Below, one piece after another: positions 1 to 8,692 of a DNA stretch of 64,000 nucleotides (position 1 is the first letter of the stretch; each line of letters opens with the position of its first letter). The notes beneath the pieces are model-generated. The model worked only from the letters and a program-made list of their open reading frames with translations. It made no database searches and was not told the origin of the DNA. Position numbers and translations under genes: made by a program. The stretch is taken from positions 1 through 64,000 of the forward strand of contig NZ_VUNC01000005.1 in assembly GCF_009695875.1 (NCBI RefSeq). The letters are read 5' to 3'. Source of the stretch: Olsenella porci. Lineage in GTDB: Bacteria; Actinomycetota; Coriobacteriia; Coriobacteriales; Atopobiaceae.

Positions 1-132
1 CAGTATCCGGTTCTCAAGGTTCGCCGCCGCCCGCCGGGCCCGAGGCCCCCGTGCGGCGCGAGGAACAACTATACGCGGCGCCGCGCCCGACGGGGCCGGG
101 CTTCCGCGCCTCCACGAGACGCACACATAGCT

Positions 133-176
133 GAATATCCTTTCCTCTCACCAGGATGAGAGAGAACCGGATATTC
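133..176. repeat. AT-rich two-part inverted repeat
   Basis: GAATATCC (133-140) pairs with GGATATTC (169-176), and inside it CTCTCA (145-150) pairs with TGAGAG (157-162), with a six-base loop. The pairing is exact but there is no T run after it on either strand. It may be an operator or an RNA hairpin for a gene left of the window. The rest of 1-200 is GC-rich and holds no gene that I can support. Confidence 0.5.
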
Positions 177-202
177 GCAGGTAAACGCTGCTTTATGAGG
201 AA

Positions 203-238
203 GGGGGAGAGGAGCCGTCGCCATGGCTCCTCTCCCCC
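203..238 (-). terminator. Terminator of the aminotransferase/PNP operon
   Basis: A perfect 14-bp stem, GGGGGAGAGGAGCC against its complement, with an eight-base loop, lies just past the stop codon of the minus-strand aminotransferase. The T run beyond it is weak (CCTTCCTCAT). Confidence 0.7.
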
Positions 239-248
239 AACGTTGTGT

Positions 249-1370
249 CTAGTCGAACTTTGCGAGTTCCTCGCCCAGAATCCTGAGCCCCTCGCGCAGG
301 ACCTCGGGCCTTGCGCAGTACCCCAGGCGCGCCCCCTTGGGCATGTCGAAGCGCGAGCCCGGCACCAGGAGGACGCCCGTGTCCTTGATCAGGTGCAGGC
401 AGAACTCCTCGTCATCCACGGGAATGTCAAAGCGCACGAAAGAGGTCGATACGCCCTTGGGCGGAATCCACGAGACCCTGGGCTGCGCATCTATCCACTC
501 CTGCGCGATGTCGCGGTTGCCAAAGATGATCTTGCGGTTGCGCTCCAGCACCTTGTCGCGATGCCGCAGCACGTAGGTCGCAAGCGTGTCGTTGAACACG
601 CCGCCGCAGATCATGGTGTAGTCACGGTAGTGGCGGATGCGGTCGGCGATCTGGTCGTCTGCGATGACCCAGCCAATGCGGGCACCCGGCGTTGAGTAGG
701 TCTTAGAGATCGAGTTGGTGACGATGGCCTTCTCGTAGACGTCTGCCAGGGACACGTAGTCCTCGGTGTTCTCCATGGGGAGGTAGACCTCGTCGCAGAG
801 GACGTAGGCGCCCACCGACCGGGCGATGTCGGCGATCTCGCGAATCGTGTCTGCCGAGAGGACCGTGCCGGTGGGGTTGGAGGCGTTGTTGATGCAGATG
901 AGCTTGGTGTCAGGTCTCACGAGCCTTCGGAGCTCCGCCATGTCGGGGCGCCAGCCCAGGTCCTCGCGGATGTGCCAGTACTCGACCTCGGCGCCCAGCA
1001 TGCGAGGGATCTCGTAGAGCGGGGCGTAAGTTGGGTACTCGGCGATCACGTGGTCGCCGGGCTCCACGACGGAGAGGAGCGCGTTGAGGTTGGCGCCCGT
1101 GCACCCGTTGGTCTGGAGGATCCTGCTAGGCGCGATGTCGGTGGTGTAGAGCTTGCGGACCTCGTCCTTGAACGCGGCCGACCCCTCGATCCAGCCGTAG
1201 TCCATGGTGGCCTTGGCGACCTCCTCGTCGAGCGTCGCGCCACCCTCGCCGTCCAGCTGGCGTATCTCGTCCATGGTGAGGGATGCGATGGTCGACTCGC
1301 TGATGTCCCACTTTGCCAGGCGATCCCAGTCGTTGAGCCAGGCCTCGACGCCGATCACGGGAATCTTCAT
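249..1370 (-). CDS. PLP-dependent class I/II aminotransferase
   Basis: This is a 373-residue fold-type I aminotransferase, expected in the cytosol and moving amino groups between an amino acid and a 2-oxo acid. NPTG (165-168) and DEVY (193-196) are the usual PLP-contact motifs. SISK at 220-223 carries the Schiff-base lysine, followed by the PGARIGW phosphate-binding stretch. The N-terminal arm is short compared with AspC-type enzymes. It lies 60 bases after the nucleoside phosphorylase on the same strand and they probably share a transcript. The substrate cannot be read from the sequence. ATG at 1370 has a GGAG-type site upstream. Confidence 0.88.
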   Translation of the reverse strand: MKIPVIGVEAWLNDWDRLAKWDISESTIASLTMDEIRQLDGEGGATLDEEVAKATMDYGWIEGSAAFKDEVRKLYTTDIAPSRILQTNGCTGANLNALLSVVEPGDHVIAEYPTYAPLYEIPRMLGAEVEYWHIREDLGWRPDMAELRRLVRPDTKLICINNASNPTGTVLSADTIREIADIARSVGAYVLCDEVYLPMENTEDYVSLADVYEKAIVTNSISKTYSTPGARIGWVIADDQIADRIRHYRDYTMICGGVFNDTLATYVLRHRDKVLERNRKIIFGNRDIAQEWIDAQPRVSWIPPKGVSTSFVRFDIPVDDEEFCLHLIKDTGVLLVPGSRFDMPKGARLGYCARPEVLREGLRILGEELAKFD

Positions 1371-1430
1371 GGTGTGTCGCTCCTCTCCCCTGGTGCCACG
1401 TCGGAGGTGACGCCAAGGTGGCGGTGATTG

Positions 1431-2633
1431 CTACAGCAGGCGGATGATGCCACGCACCAGGCGCTCGAAGTCATCCGCGTGGCGGCCGGCCTCCTCGAGA
1501 ACGCTCTGGTGGGTGACCGAGGGGTCACCGCACTCGTTGGCAGCGAGCGTGAGCCCCAGCACGTTCATGCCCAGGGCATGCGCCATGATGACCTCGAGGA
1601 CCGTGGACATGCCCACGTACGAGACGCCCATGGCGCGCATGGCGGCCACCTCCGCCGGGGTCTCGAACGAGGGCCCGAGCACGCCGGCGTAGACACCCTC
1701 CTCGACGGTGATGCCCAGGTCGTCCGCAACGCCGCGAGCGAGCGTCCTGAGGTAGGGCGTGTAGGCGTCGGACATTCCGACGAACGGGGTGTCAAGGTCG
1801 CGGACGTCACGACCTGCGAGCGGATTGCGCCCGGTGAGGTTGATCTGGTCGGTGAGGATGCCCAGGCCGATGTTGGCGTTGCCCGGGACGGCGCCGGTTG
1901 CGCAGGCAAAGATGATGTCGCGGCACCCCAGGTGATGCGCGTGGCGGACGAGGGCGGTGACCTCGGCGGGGTCATACCCCTGGTACAGGTGGATCCTCCC
2001 TGGGTAGACGACCACGGGGACGTCGTCGATCGTGCCCACGGTCGCCTCGAAGCTGTGACCTTGGACCGGGCGGGCGTCCTCGGGGAAGCCCTCGATGTCG
2101 TGGTAGTCGATCCTGCGGACGGGCTTCACGAGCGATGCAAGGTGACCGAGGCCGGAACCAAGCACTATTGCGACGGGATGCTCGACGGACGGGGAGCAGC
2201 TCCTCACGACGTCTTCGGTAACCACGCAGACTCCTTCCCTCTTGAGGAGGCGGGCAAACGCCCCGTCCCCCTTGGTGAGACTTCCTGTGTACGTTCCATC
2301 GTAGATGACGCCCGAGCCACAAGAGGGGCTCTTGGCCTTCAACACGGCGAGCGGCGCGACGCAGCCAAGGGCTCCCGACGCGCGAACGCGTTCGAGCGAG
2401 AGCCTCGCCCCCCTCTCGAAGTCCTCCGTGACGTCAGTCCCATCCCGGAGAAGAACGTGGCCATCACGCTGCTCGGCGGGAGGGCGCGGAACCGGGAGGC
2501 CGCTCGCCGACTCGGGGCACACGCCCACCGCCTCCACGCGGGAGCACAATCTGCGAACGGCGTCGTTGGGCTTGGCACCTCCGTCGTAGCGGCAGGCGAC
2601 GCCGCGCAGGCACTGGCTCACGATGACCTTCAC
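1431..2633 (-). CDS. DUF523-purine nucleoside phosphorylase fusion
   Basis: This is a 400-residue two-domain protein. Residues 1 to about 150 match DUF523: CLRG near residue 8, CRYDGG, and KSPSCGSG near 101-108. Residues 152-400 are a trimeric-type purine nucleoside phosphorylase with VLGSGLG near 157, YPGRIHLYQGY, TGRNPL and GPSFETPAE. The second domain should split purine (deoxy)ribonucleosides with phosphate into base and (d)ribose-1-phosphate in the cytosol. The DUF523 role is unknown; its cysteines may bind metal. The start is GTG at 2633 with GAGGTG upstream; the frame stays open further upstream but that stretch is the shadow of the next gene. Ordinary PNPs are about 270 residues. Confidence 0.88.
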   Translation of the reverse strand: MKVIVSQCLRGVACRYDGGAKPNDAVRRLCSRVEAVGVCPESASGLPVPRPPAEQRDGHVLLRDGTDVTEDFERGARLSLERVRASGALGCVAPLAVLKAKSPSCGSGVIYDGTYTGSLTKGDGAFARLLKREGVCVVTEDVVRSCSPSVEHPVAIVLGSGLGHLASLVKPVRRIDYHDIEGFPEDARPVQGHSFEATVGTIDDVPVVVYPGRIHLYQGYDPAEVTALVRHAHHLGCRDIIFACATGAVPGNANIGLGILTDQINLTGRNPLAGRDVRDLDTPFVGMSDAYTPYLRTLARGVADDLGITVEEGVYAGVLGPSFETPAEVAAMRAMGVSYVGMSTVLEVIMAHALGMNVLGLTLAANECGDPSVTHQSVLEEAGRHADDFERLVRGIIRLL

Positions 2634-2778
2634 GGGCACCACCTCTGGGCCGCGGGGGACGGTCCTCTCCCCCAGCCGGCGAAAACGGGAACGGCTTGCA
2701 CGGGGCTCTTCTCCCCCGTTTTGGACACGCATAACGGACGAGGCGGCAAACGGGAGGGCACACGTCGCAAGAAGCGAG

Positions 2779-2813
2779 AGGGGCGGGCCGGACGCAATGC
2801 CCGACCCGCCCCT
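2779..2813 (-). terminator. Terminator after the SurA-N-like gene
   Basis: The hairpin GGGGCGGG-CGG / CCG-CCCGCCCC lies between the stop codon at 2840 and the start of the PNP fusion. On the minus strand it is followed by TCTCGCTTCTT. Confidence 0.65.
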
Positions 2814-2839
2814 TGGGACGCTATGCCTCCGGATCTTGC

Positions 2840-3925
2840 CTACGCGGCGAGGCTGGAGATGGAGATGGAGGCGTTGCAGAGGATGCCGTCGATGTAGTTG
2901 GTCCACTGCGTCGACGCCTCGGAGGCCTCGGTGGAGTACTTTTGGTAGGCCACGTAGTACGCCGCCTCGGCCGCCTCGTACGTGGCGGAGTCGTTGGTGA
3001 TGGTGTACTTGGAGAGCGCCTTGTAGTAGTCGCCGTCGGTGGACGCCCAGGTGCCCTTGTCGGAGTCCCACTCGTCGCCAGCGAGGTCGATGATGTACTT
3101 GGCGTAGTCTGCGGACGCGGTCTGGTCGTTGCCGTCGCTGGGGGCGGTCGGCGCGGTTGGCTGCGTGGAGGTGGCGCCCACGACCTTGTTCTTGAGCTTG
3201 CTCATCTCGGCGGACTGCTTGAGGATCGTCTTCACGGTGTCGGAGTCCATGCCGTAGTTGGACGCGATGGTGTCGAAGTCGTCGGTGCCCAGCTGCTCCT
3301 TGGCGTAGGACTTGACGTCGTCGTCCGACACGGTGACGCCCTGGGCCTCAGCCTCCTGCTGGATGATCTGGGAGCGGGCGGCAGAGAGGATCGCGTCGGC
3401 CGTGGGCAGCGTGTAGTTGCCGTCGCTGTCCTTGGCGTTGTCGAGCGTGGAGTTCATCTGGATGACCTCGCGCGCGGTGAGGTTGGTGGTCTTGCCGTTG
3501 TAGGTGTAGGTGGCGACCACGGTGTCGAGCTGGCCCTCGGAGACGGTGGTCTTGCCGCTCGCGGACGTCACGCCGCCCAGGAAGAACTTGCCGATGGCGA
3601 TTCCGCCGGCAAGGCACACGACGGCGATGATGACCCAGACGAAGGTGGGGATGCCGCGGCGCCCCTTTGCCTTGGACTTGCCCTTGGCCTTCTTCTCCTT
3701 CTCGCGCGCCGCCTTCTTCGCCGCCTTCTCGGCAGCCCTCTTCTCCCTGGCGAGCGCCTTGTCGTCGGCCTTCTTGGGCTTGTCGCCCTCGTCGGCGGGC
3801 TGGTCGTCCCCCTTTGCGGCCGCATCGCCCTGCCCGGCCTGGGACTCCACCTGGGTGGCGTCGTCGGCTGCGGACTGGACCTCCTCCGGCTTCTCGTCCT
3901 CGTTGTCGTTGATGGTGTCTGCCAT
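2840..3925 (-). CDS. Membrane-anchored SurA-N-like protein
   Basis: 361 residues. Residues 1-90 are a charged cytoplasmic tail, acidic first and then a Lys/Ala/Glu-rich helix (55-88). One transmembrane segment (93-116) follows, and the rest faces outward. Residues about 160-240 (DAILSAARSQIIQ... followed by KSYAKEQLG) resemble the N-terminal chaperone domain of SurA/PrsA proteins. No parvulin isomerase domain follows, so this is probably a substrate-binding chaperone or decoy, not an isomerase. The last 120 residues are rich in Tyr, Ala and Ser. ATG at 3925 was chosen over an upstream ATG because a GAGGGGGAG site precedes it and no conserved sequence lies before it. Confidence 0.75.
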   Translation of the reverse strand: MADTINDNEDEKPEEVQSAADDATQVESQAGQGDAAAKGDDQPADEGDKPKKADDKALAREKRAAEKAAKKAAREKEKKAKGKSKAKGRRGIPTFVWVIIAVVCLAGGIAIGKFFLGGVTSASGKTTVSEGQLDTVVATYTYNGKTTNLTAREVIQMNSTLDNAKDSDGNYTLPTADAILSAARSQIIQQEAEAQGVTVSDDDVKSYAKEQLGTDDFDTIASNYGMDSDTVKTILKQSAEMSKLKNKVVGATSTQPTAPTAPSDGNDQTASADYAKYIIDLAGDEWDSDKGTWASTDGDYYKALSKYTITNDSATYEAAEAAYYVAYQKYSTEASEASTQWTNYIDGILCNASISISSLAA

Positions 3926-4014
3926 CGACTCCCCCTCTTGCAGTGGCGCGCCGAGTTGGGGCGCACCTGCCAATAGTGCCAACGTCGGAAGATGGTAGCA
4001 CCTTGGCGCGGAAC

Positions 4015-4050
4015 GCCCCTCTCCCCCGCCGTCTGGGCTGCGGGGAGGGC
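4015..4050 (-). terminator. Possible terminator after the HEAT-repeat gene
   Basis: CTCCCCCGC pairs with GCGGGGAG round a ten-base loop, 30 bases past the minus-strand stop. The stem is imperfect and lacks a T run. Confidence 0.4.
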
Positions 4051-4077
4051 CGCTCGCCACGATGCCAATGCCTCTCG

Positions 4078-4656
4078 CTACTTGCGGGAGCACTCCTCCA
4101 GGATCTGCTTTGAGAACGTCTTGGTGTAGCCGCGCCCATTCTGGGCATCAAAGCCCACACGGGCGCCGACCGCGGCCCGCACCTTGTCGGAGATGCTACC
4201 CTGCACGAATTCCTGCAGGCAGACCAGCATGTCGCGGTACTCGGGGTCGCCGTGGTAGCACTGGATGGCCTCGTCGAGGAGCGGCCAGGACTCCTCGGAG
4301 CGCTGCTCGGAGGTGGCTCCGTACTGGGCGATGAACCTGAACGCCTGGAGCCTCACGGCCGCGGACGTCTCGTCGAAGAGCGAGGCTTCGGCGCCGTCAA
4401 AGGCATCCACCACAGAAGAGGCATCTACCTTGGCGATTTCTGAGAGGGCCGAGAGGACCTCCCAGCGGGTCTGCGCCTCGGGACGGCCGAGCGCATCGAT
4501 GAGCTTGGGGGCATAGGGAACGAGCGCGTCGGGGCTCGCCTTTGCGATGGCCTCGATGGTGTGGGCCGCCTCCTGGCGCCCCCTCCTCCCGGCACCCGAG
4601 AGCTGCCCCATGAGGACGTCCAGCGCCGCCCGGTCCTTGCTGTCCTGGTCTGCCAT
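4078..4656 (-). CDS. Small HEAT-repeat protein
   Basis: 192 residues, all helical, without signal peptide or membrane segment. Helix pairs such as AAHTIEAIAKASPDALVPY, RWEVLSALSEIAK and RLQAFRFIAQYG have the HEAT pattern, which usually gives a curved scaffold for protein contacts. It starts 18 bases after the stop of the NYN/OST-HTH gene, so the two are probably co-transcribed and may act together. No catalytic residues are apparent. Confidence 0.75.
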   Translation of the reverse strand: MADQDSKDRAALDVLMGQLSGAGRRGRQEAAHTIEAIAKASPDALVPYAPKLIDALGRPEAQTRWEVLSALSEIAKVDASSVVDAFDGAEASLFDETSAAVRLQAFRFIAQYGATSEQRSEESWPLLDEAIQCYHGDPEYRDMLVCLQEFVQGSISDKVRAAVGARVGFDAQNGRGYTKTFSKQILEECSRK

Positions 4657-4674
4657 TGCGTGTATCCCCTCTCG

Positions 4675-5451
4675 TTACTCGCAGAAGCCGTCTACCATGA
4701 CGGTGCCGCTCTTCGGATCCTGGTGGATGGTGATGAACCCCAGCTTTGACGCCTCTCGCAGCAGGTTGCTGAACGACCGGTAGCCAAAGCTCCTCTCGGA
4801 GAACTGCGGGCGCTTGCGCCGCATCGTGTCCTTGAGGCGCGAGGCGAGCACGGCACTGTCGCTCTCGCCCTGCAGCGCGTCGATGGTCTCGAACAGGAGC
4901 TGGTAGCACTCGTGCTTCTCCTTGGGAACCTTTGCCGCGTAGTCCGGGATCCCGCCCGTCTTGACGATGTCCTCGTAAAAGATGAACTCGTCGCAGTTCT
5001 CGGCAAGCAGGGTGCTCGTTGCCTCCTTGGTCCCCACGCCAATGACCGTCTTGCCAAACTCCTTGAGCTTGGCGACGAGGGGAGAGAAGTCCGAGTCTCC
5101 GGACAGGATAGCAAAGGTGTCGATGTGGTCCTTGGTGAGGCACATCTCCATGGCATCGACGGCAAGGCGGATGTCGGCCGAGTTCTTGCCGGTGTAGGCG
5201 CGGTCGGGTATCTCGATGAGCTCGATGCCGAGCTCGTGGAGTGGCGTGATGGCGTCCTCAAACCGCTGCCAGTCGCAGTAGGCGCGCTTTGCGGTGATGC
5301 GGCCCTTGTCGACCAGCCTCTCGAGGATGCGCTTGACGTCCGGGCGCGGACCGGGGTCCTGGTGCCCGTTGCGCCGACGCTTGCCAGTCCCGAGGGCGAG
5401 GTTCTCGTAGTCTATGAGAACCGCCATCGAGCTCTGGTTGGTGTCGCTCAT
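4675..5451 (-). CDS. NYN domain (LabA-like) and OST-HTH protein
   Basis: 258 residues. The N-terminal NYN/PIN-like domain has the acidic pocket expected of a metal-dependent RNase: LIDYEN near residue 12 (D14), the ADIRLAVDAM stretch and LSGDSDF. About 75 C-terminal residues (YQLLFETIDAL to VMVDGF) look like an OST-HTH/LOTUS winged helix that binds RNA. The combination points to RNA processing or decay in the cytosol, but the target is unknown. ATG at 5451 is preceded by AGGAAAGGA. The partner HEAT protein follows directly. Confidence 0.85.
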   Translation of the reverse strand: MSDTNQSSMAVLIDYENLALGTGKRRRNGHQDPGPRPDVKRILERLVDKGRITAKRAYCDWQRFEDAITPLHELGIELIEIPDRAYTGKNSADIRLAVDAMEMCLTKDHIDTFAILSGDSDFSPLVAKLKEFGKTVIGVGTKEATSTLLAENCDEFIFYEDIVKTGGIPDYAAKVPKEKHECYQLLFETIDALQGESDSAVLASRLKDTMRRKRPQFSERSFGYRSFSNLLREASKLGFITIHQDPKSGTVMVDGFCE

Positions 5452-5608
5452 TGGTGGTGCGTTCCTTTCCTGCGGGAATCCGGCGGGGCAATCCTCGCCC
5501 CCGCGAGAGCTTATATCAGAACATACGGAGGTTTCGTACCCAAACGAGGGGATTTCGAACCTAGGCGAGAGGAACGCGCGACCTCGCGTTGCCATGGCAA
5601 AACGCAAG

Positions 5609-5651
5609 GGGCCCGGATTCCGGGGTCTCTCCCCACCGCGAATCCGGGCCC
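5609..5651 (-). terminator. Terminator after the heptad-repeat gene
   Basis: GGGCCCGGATT (5609-5619) pairs exactly with AATCCGGGCCC (5641-5651). On the minus strand CTTGCGTTTTG follows. It ends the MMPL/heptad transcription unit. Confidence 0.75.
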
Positions 5652-5692
5652 TGTCTTGCATGCTCTGCAGTCGGTACGGTACGTGCTTTTCT

Positions 5693-8641
5693 CTACTCGT
5701 CCTTCTTCTCGGAGAAGAGGTCGGTCAGACGCTGCGTGAACGACTCGTCCTGGGTGCTGGAGGAGTCGTCGTCCTTGCCCTTGCTGGAGGAGTCGTCCTT
5801 CTTGACTCCGCTGACCACGTAGACGAACTGAACCTCCTTGACGTTGGAGTTGCTGGGGTCGACGAAGGAGTGCAGCGCGTAGCTGGTCCCCAGGCGCTCG
5901 TCGATGGCCTGCTGCACCTGGTCGAGGACCTTCTGGTCCATGCCGTCCACGGACTCGGCGAGCGTATCGAGACCGCTCGAGAGCTCCTCGGATCCGCTGT
6001 ACGCGGTATCGGTGCCACCAGCGAGGGTCCCGAGCCCATCCTCGAGCGTGCCGGCGCCGGAGGCAAGCTGCCAGGCTCCGGTCCTGAGGGCGGTGGTGCC
6101 ACTGCTCAGGGTGTCGAGCCCCTGCTTGAGCGTGGAGGCGCCACCCGCGAGCGTACGCGCGCCAGAGGCTGCCGTCTTGGCGTTGTCGTCCACGGTCTTG
6201 GCGCCGCTCGCAAGGCGCCTCGCGCCGGCGTCAAGCTTGGTCGACCCGCTGTGTAGCGTGTCCAGCCCCTGCTCGAGCTGGGCTGCGCCATCGGAGACTC
6301 GCTTGGCGCCCGAGGCGGCGGCGGAGGCGTTCTGGTCCACGGCGGCGGCACCTGCGGAGAGCTGCTCCGCCGCGCTGAGGAGCGTGGGGTTGCCCGAGGC
6401 GTCCGTCCCCTCTGTGGTGAGGCTGTCAACCAGCTCGCTCGTGCCGTCGGCGACGCTCTGCGCGCCACCTGCGAGCACGCTCAGCTGGTCGAGCTGCCCC
6501 TGCATCCCCGCCAGCTGCTGCTGGGTGCCGGAGACGAGCTGCTTGGAGCTGTCGAGGACCTTGCCGGACTCGTCCAGCACGCCGCTCGCGCTGGTGGTAA
6601 GGCTGCCGGCTCCCTTCTGGATGGCGACGAGGTCGCCCGCAAGGGTCTGGGCGTCGCCCGAAAGGGTCTGGGTGTCGACCCCCTGCGCGGCAGCCGCGAC
6701 CCCCTGAATTGCCTGCGCCGCAGACTGGGCGCTCTTGGCGGCATCCCCAGCGCTCCCGGCGGCACTGCCGGCATCAGACGCCGCGTCGCCTGCACCCTGC
6801 GCGGCGGTTCCCGCAGAGGTTGCCGCACTGTTCGCCTTGTTCATCGCGTCCGAGATGGTCGCCTTCTGGGCGTCGGTGAGGCTCGGGTCACCCAGCAGGC
6901 CCGAGAGCTCGCTCGCCGCGGATGAGGCGTCGCCCGAGGCGGACTGGGCGCTGGATGCCGCGGACTGCGCCTTCTGGGCTGCCGAGCCGGCGGACTGGGC
7001 AGCGGTCGCACCCTGCTGGGCCGCCGTCGCCGCGCCGGTACCCGCCGTGGAGAGCCCCTCCTTCAGACCACCGAGCTGTGACTGAACAGACTTGAGGTCA
7101 TCCGCCACCCTCTGACCGTCAGACTCGGTCTTCTGCGCGAGCGGCGTGAGCTGCTGGGCGGACGAATTGATGCCATCCACCTCGCCCTGAATCTGGGCAA
7201 TCTGCGCCTGAAGGGAGTCGAGCTGCGTGTTGGCCTGCGTGAGCATGCCGGGAAGCGTGCTGGTGAGCTCGGTCTGCAGCTGGCTCACGCCGCCTGCGAC
7301 CTGGGCGGAGCCAGACTTGAGCCGCGTGAGGTCGCCCGACTTTGCAGCCAGGGCGGACTGGAGCGCGGAGGCACCTCCCGCGACCTGGCTGGTCCCCTGG
7401 AACTGCAGGGCAGAGACTCCGCTCGAGAGCTGGCTCGCCCCCTCGGCGACCTGGCGCCCGCCCTCCGCGGCCTGCTGCGTCCCCGCAACCGCCTGCGACG
7501 TACCGTCTGCCAGCTGGTTTGCGCCGGAAGAGACCGCGCTGGTCCCCTCTCGCTGAAGCCTGCCCACGCCGTCGGCAAGCTCGCTTGCCCCGTCAGCGAG
7601 CTCCGCGGAGCCAGTGTCCGCCCTTCCCGCTCCGGACGCAAGCTGGTCAGACCCCGATGCCAGCCGCGTGGCACCGGCACCAAGCTTGGCCGCACCCGCA
7701 ACGGCACTGTCGGCGCCGATGCTGAGCTGGTACAGGCCGGCGGCAAGGGACTTGCCGCCCTGGTCGAGCTGGTCGACGCCGCCCTGGAGCTCGGACGTGG
7801 CGTCGGTGAGCTTGGAGGTGTCGTAGTCGCTCACATTGGTGTCGAGCGAGATAGGCATCGCCGCAATCTGCCAGCCCGAGTAGGTGAAGTCGCTCGCCTT
7901 GCCCTTGATGTGCCAGTCCCCGTTGGTGCCAGGCAGCAGCAGGTAGGTGACCGTGGTCTTGTTGCCCACGGTGGCGATGGTGGCGTCCTTGGCCTCGCCG
8001 AGGGAGAAGCTGCCGTTGTCGAAGGTGCCCTGCGCCTGGAGCATGAAGCTCTTGGCGAAGTCGGCCGTGCTACTGTCGTCCGAGAGCCCGTCGATCTTGA
8101 GCTCGATGTCCAGGTCGCCGTCCTTGCCCGCGAGGTCAGAGGGCGAGACCTCCTTGCCATCCAGGCGGTAGGTCACCGAGACGTTCCAGGGGAGCTGGGT
8201 CGAGGCGTCGAGGTCACCCTGGTAGTAGAAGGGCTTGCCGGCAAGCGTGGTCACGTCCACCTTGCCCCCATCGTCATCCAGCTTCTGCGAGGTTGTGAGG
8301 TTCTGCAGCTTGGTGTAGGAGCCGGGGTCGCTCACGTCCTGCGCGGAGTCGGTATCCCAGTAGTTCACCACATAGACGCCACTCTTCTTGCCCGCCGCGT
8401 CCGTCTTTGCGTAGACGATCTCCTTCTTCGCGGTCTGGGAGGCCCCCTTCTGCTCGGTGGAGTCGGGCTCCGCACCTTCGCCGTTCGCCTCGTCCGCCAT
8501 GGCCTGCACTGCCCCAAAGGGGATTGACATCGAGATGCTCAGGACCGCGCTCATGGCACCTGCCATGAGCCGCTTGCCGCGCCCCATGCCACCCCTCCCG
8601 GGGAGGTCTCCGCTCTCGTACCGCCTAGTGCTCTTGCTCAT
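5693..8641 (-). CDS. Secreted Leu-x-x-Gly heptad repeat protein
   Basis: 982 residues. A twin-basic N-terminus followed by a hydrophobic stretch (about 20-50) and an Ala-x-Ala-like site suggests export. Residues about 110-280 form a beta-rich domain. From about 285 two long blocks of the heptad LxxGAxxLxxG (LASGADQLASG type) surround an Ala/Ser-rich coiled coil (about 540-720). This repeat is typical of YhgE/Pip proteins, but the YhgE membrane segments are missing: the C-terminus is charged (KKDDSSSKGKDDD). It is the partner of the MMPL exporter whose stop is 52 bases upstream. I infer a long extracytoplasmic rod or adaptor for that pump. Confidence 0.8.
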   Translation of the reverse strand: MSKSTRRYESGDLPGRGGMGRGKRLMAGAMSAVLSISMSIPFGAVQAMADEANGEGAEPDSTEQKGASQTAKKEIVYAKTDAAGKKSGVYVVNYWDTDSAQDVSDPGSYTKLQNLTTSQKLDDDGGKVDVTTLAGKPFYYQGDLDASTQLPWNVSVTYRLDGKEVSPSDLAGKDGDLDIELKIDGLSDDSSTADFAKSFMLQAQGTFDNGSFSLGEAKDATIATVGNKTTVTYLLLPGTNGDWHIKGKASDFTYSGWQIAAMPISLDTNVSDYDTSKLTDATSELQGGVDQLDQGGKSLAAGLYQLSIGADSAVAGAAKLGAGATRLASGSDQLASGAGRADTGSAELADGASELADGVGRLQREGTSAVSSGANQLADGTSQAVAGTQQAAEGGRQVAEGASQLSSGVSALQFQGTSQVAGGASALQSALAAKSGDLTRLKSGSAQVAGGVSQLQTELTSTLPGMLTQANTQLDSLQAQIAQIQGEVDGINSSAQQLTPLAQKTESDGQRVADDLKSVQSQLGGLKEGLSTAGTGAATAAQQGATAAQSAGSAAQKAQSAASSAQSASGDASSAASELSGLLGDPSLTDAQKATISDAMNKANSAATSAGTAAQGAGDAASDAGSAAGSAGDAAKSAQSAAQAIQGVAAAAQGVDTQTLSGDAQTLAGDLVAIQKGAGSLTTSASGVLDESGKVLDSSKQLVSGTQQQLAGMQGQLDQLSVLAGGAQSVADGTSELVDSLTTEGTDASGNPTLLSAAEQLSAGAAAVDQNASAAASGAKRVSDGAAQLEQGLDTLHSGSTKLDAGARRLASGAKTVDDNAKTAASGARTLAGGASTLKQGLDTLSSGTTALRTGAWQLASGAGTLEDGLGTLAGGTDTAYSGSEELSSGLDTLAESVDGMDQKVLDQVQQAIDERLGTSYALHSFVDPSNSNVKEVQFVYVVSGVKKDDSSSKGKDDDSSSTQDESFTQRLTDLFSEKKDE

Positions 8642-8692
8642 TTTCAGTCACTCCATATTCAGTCAGTCGACGTTTCCTGTTTCTTGAAGGGG

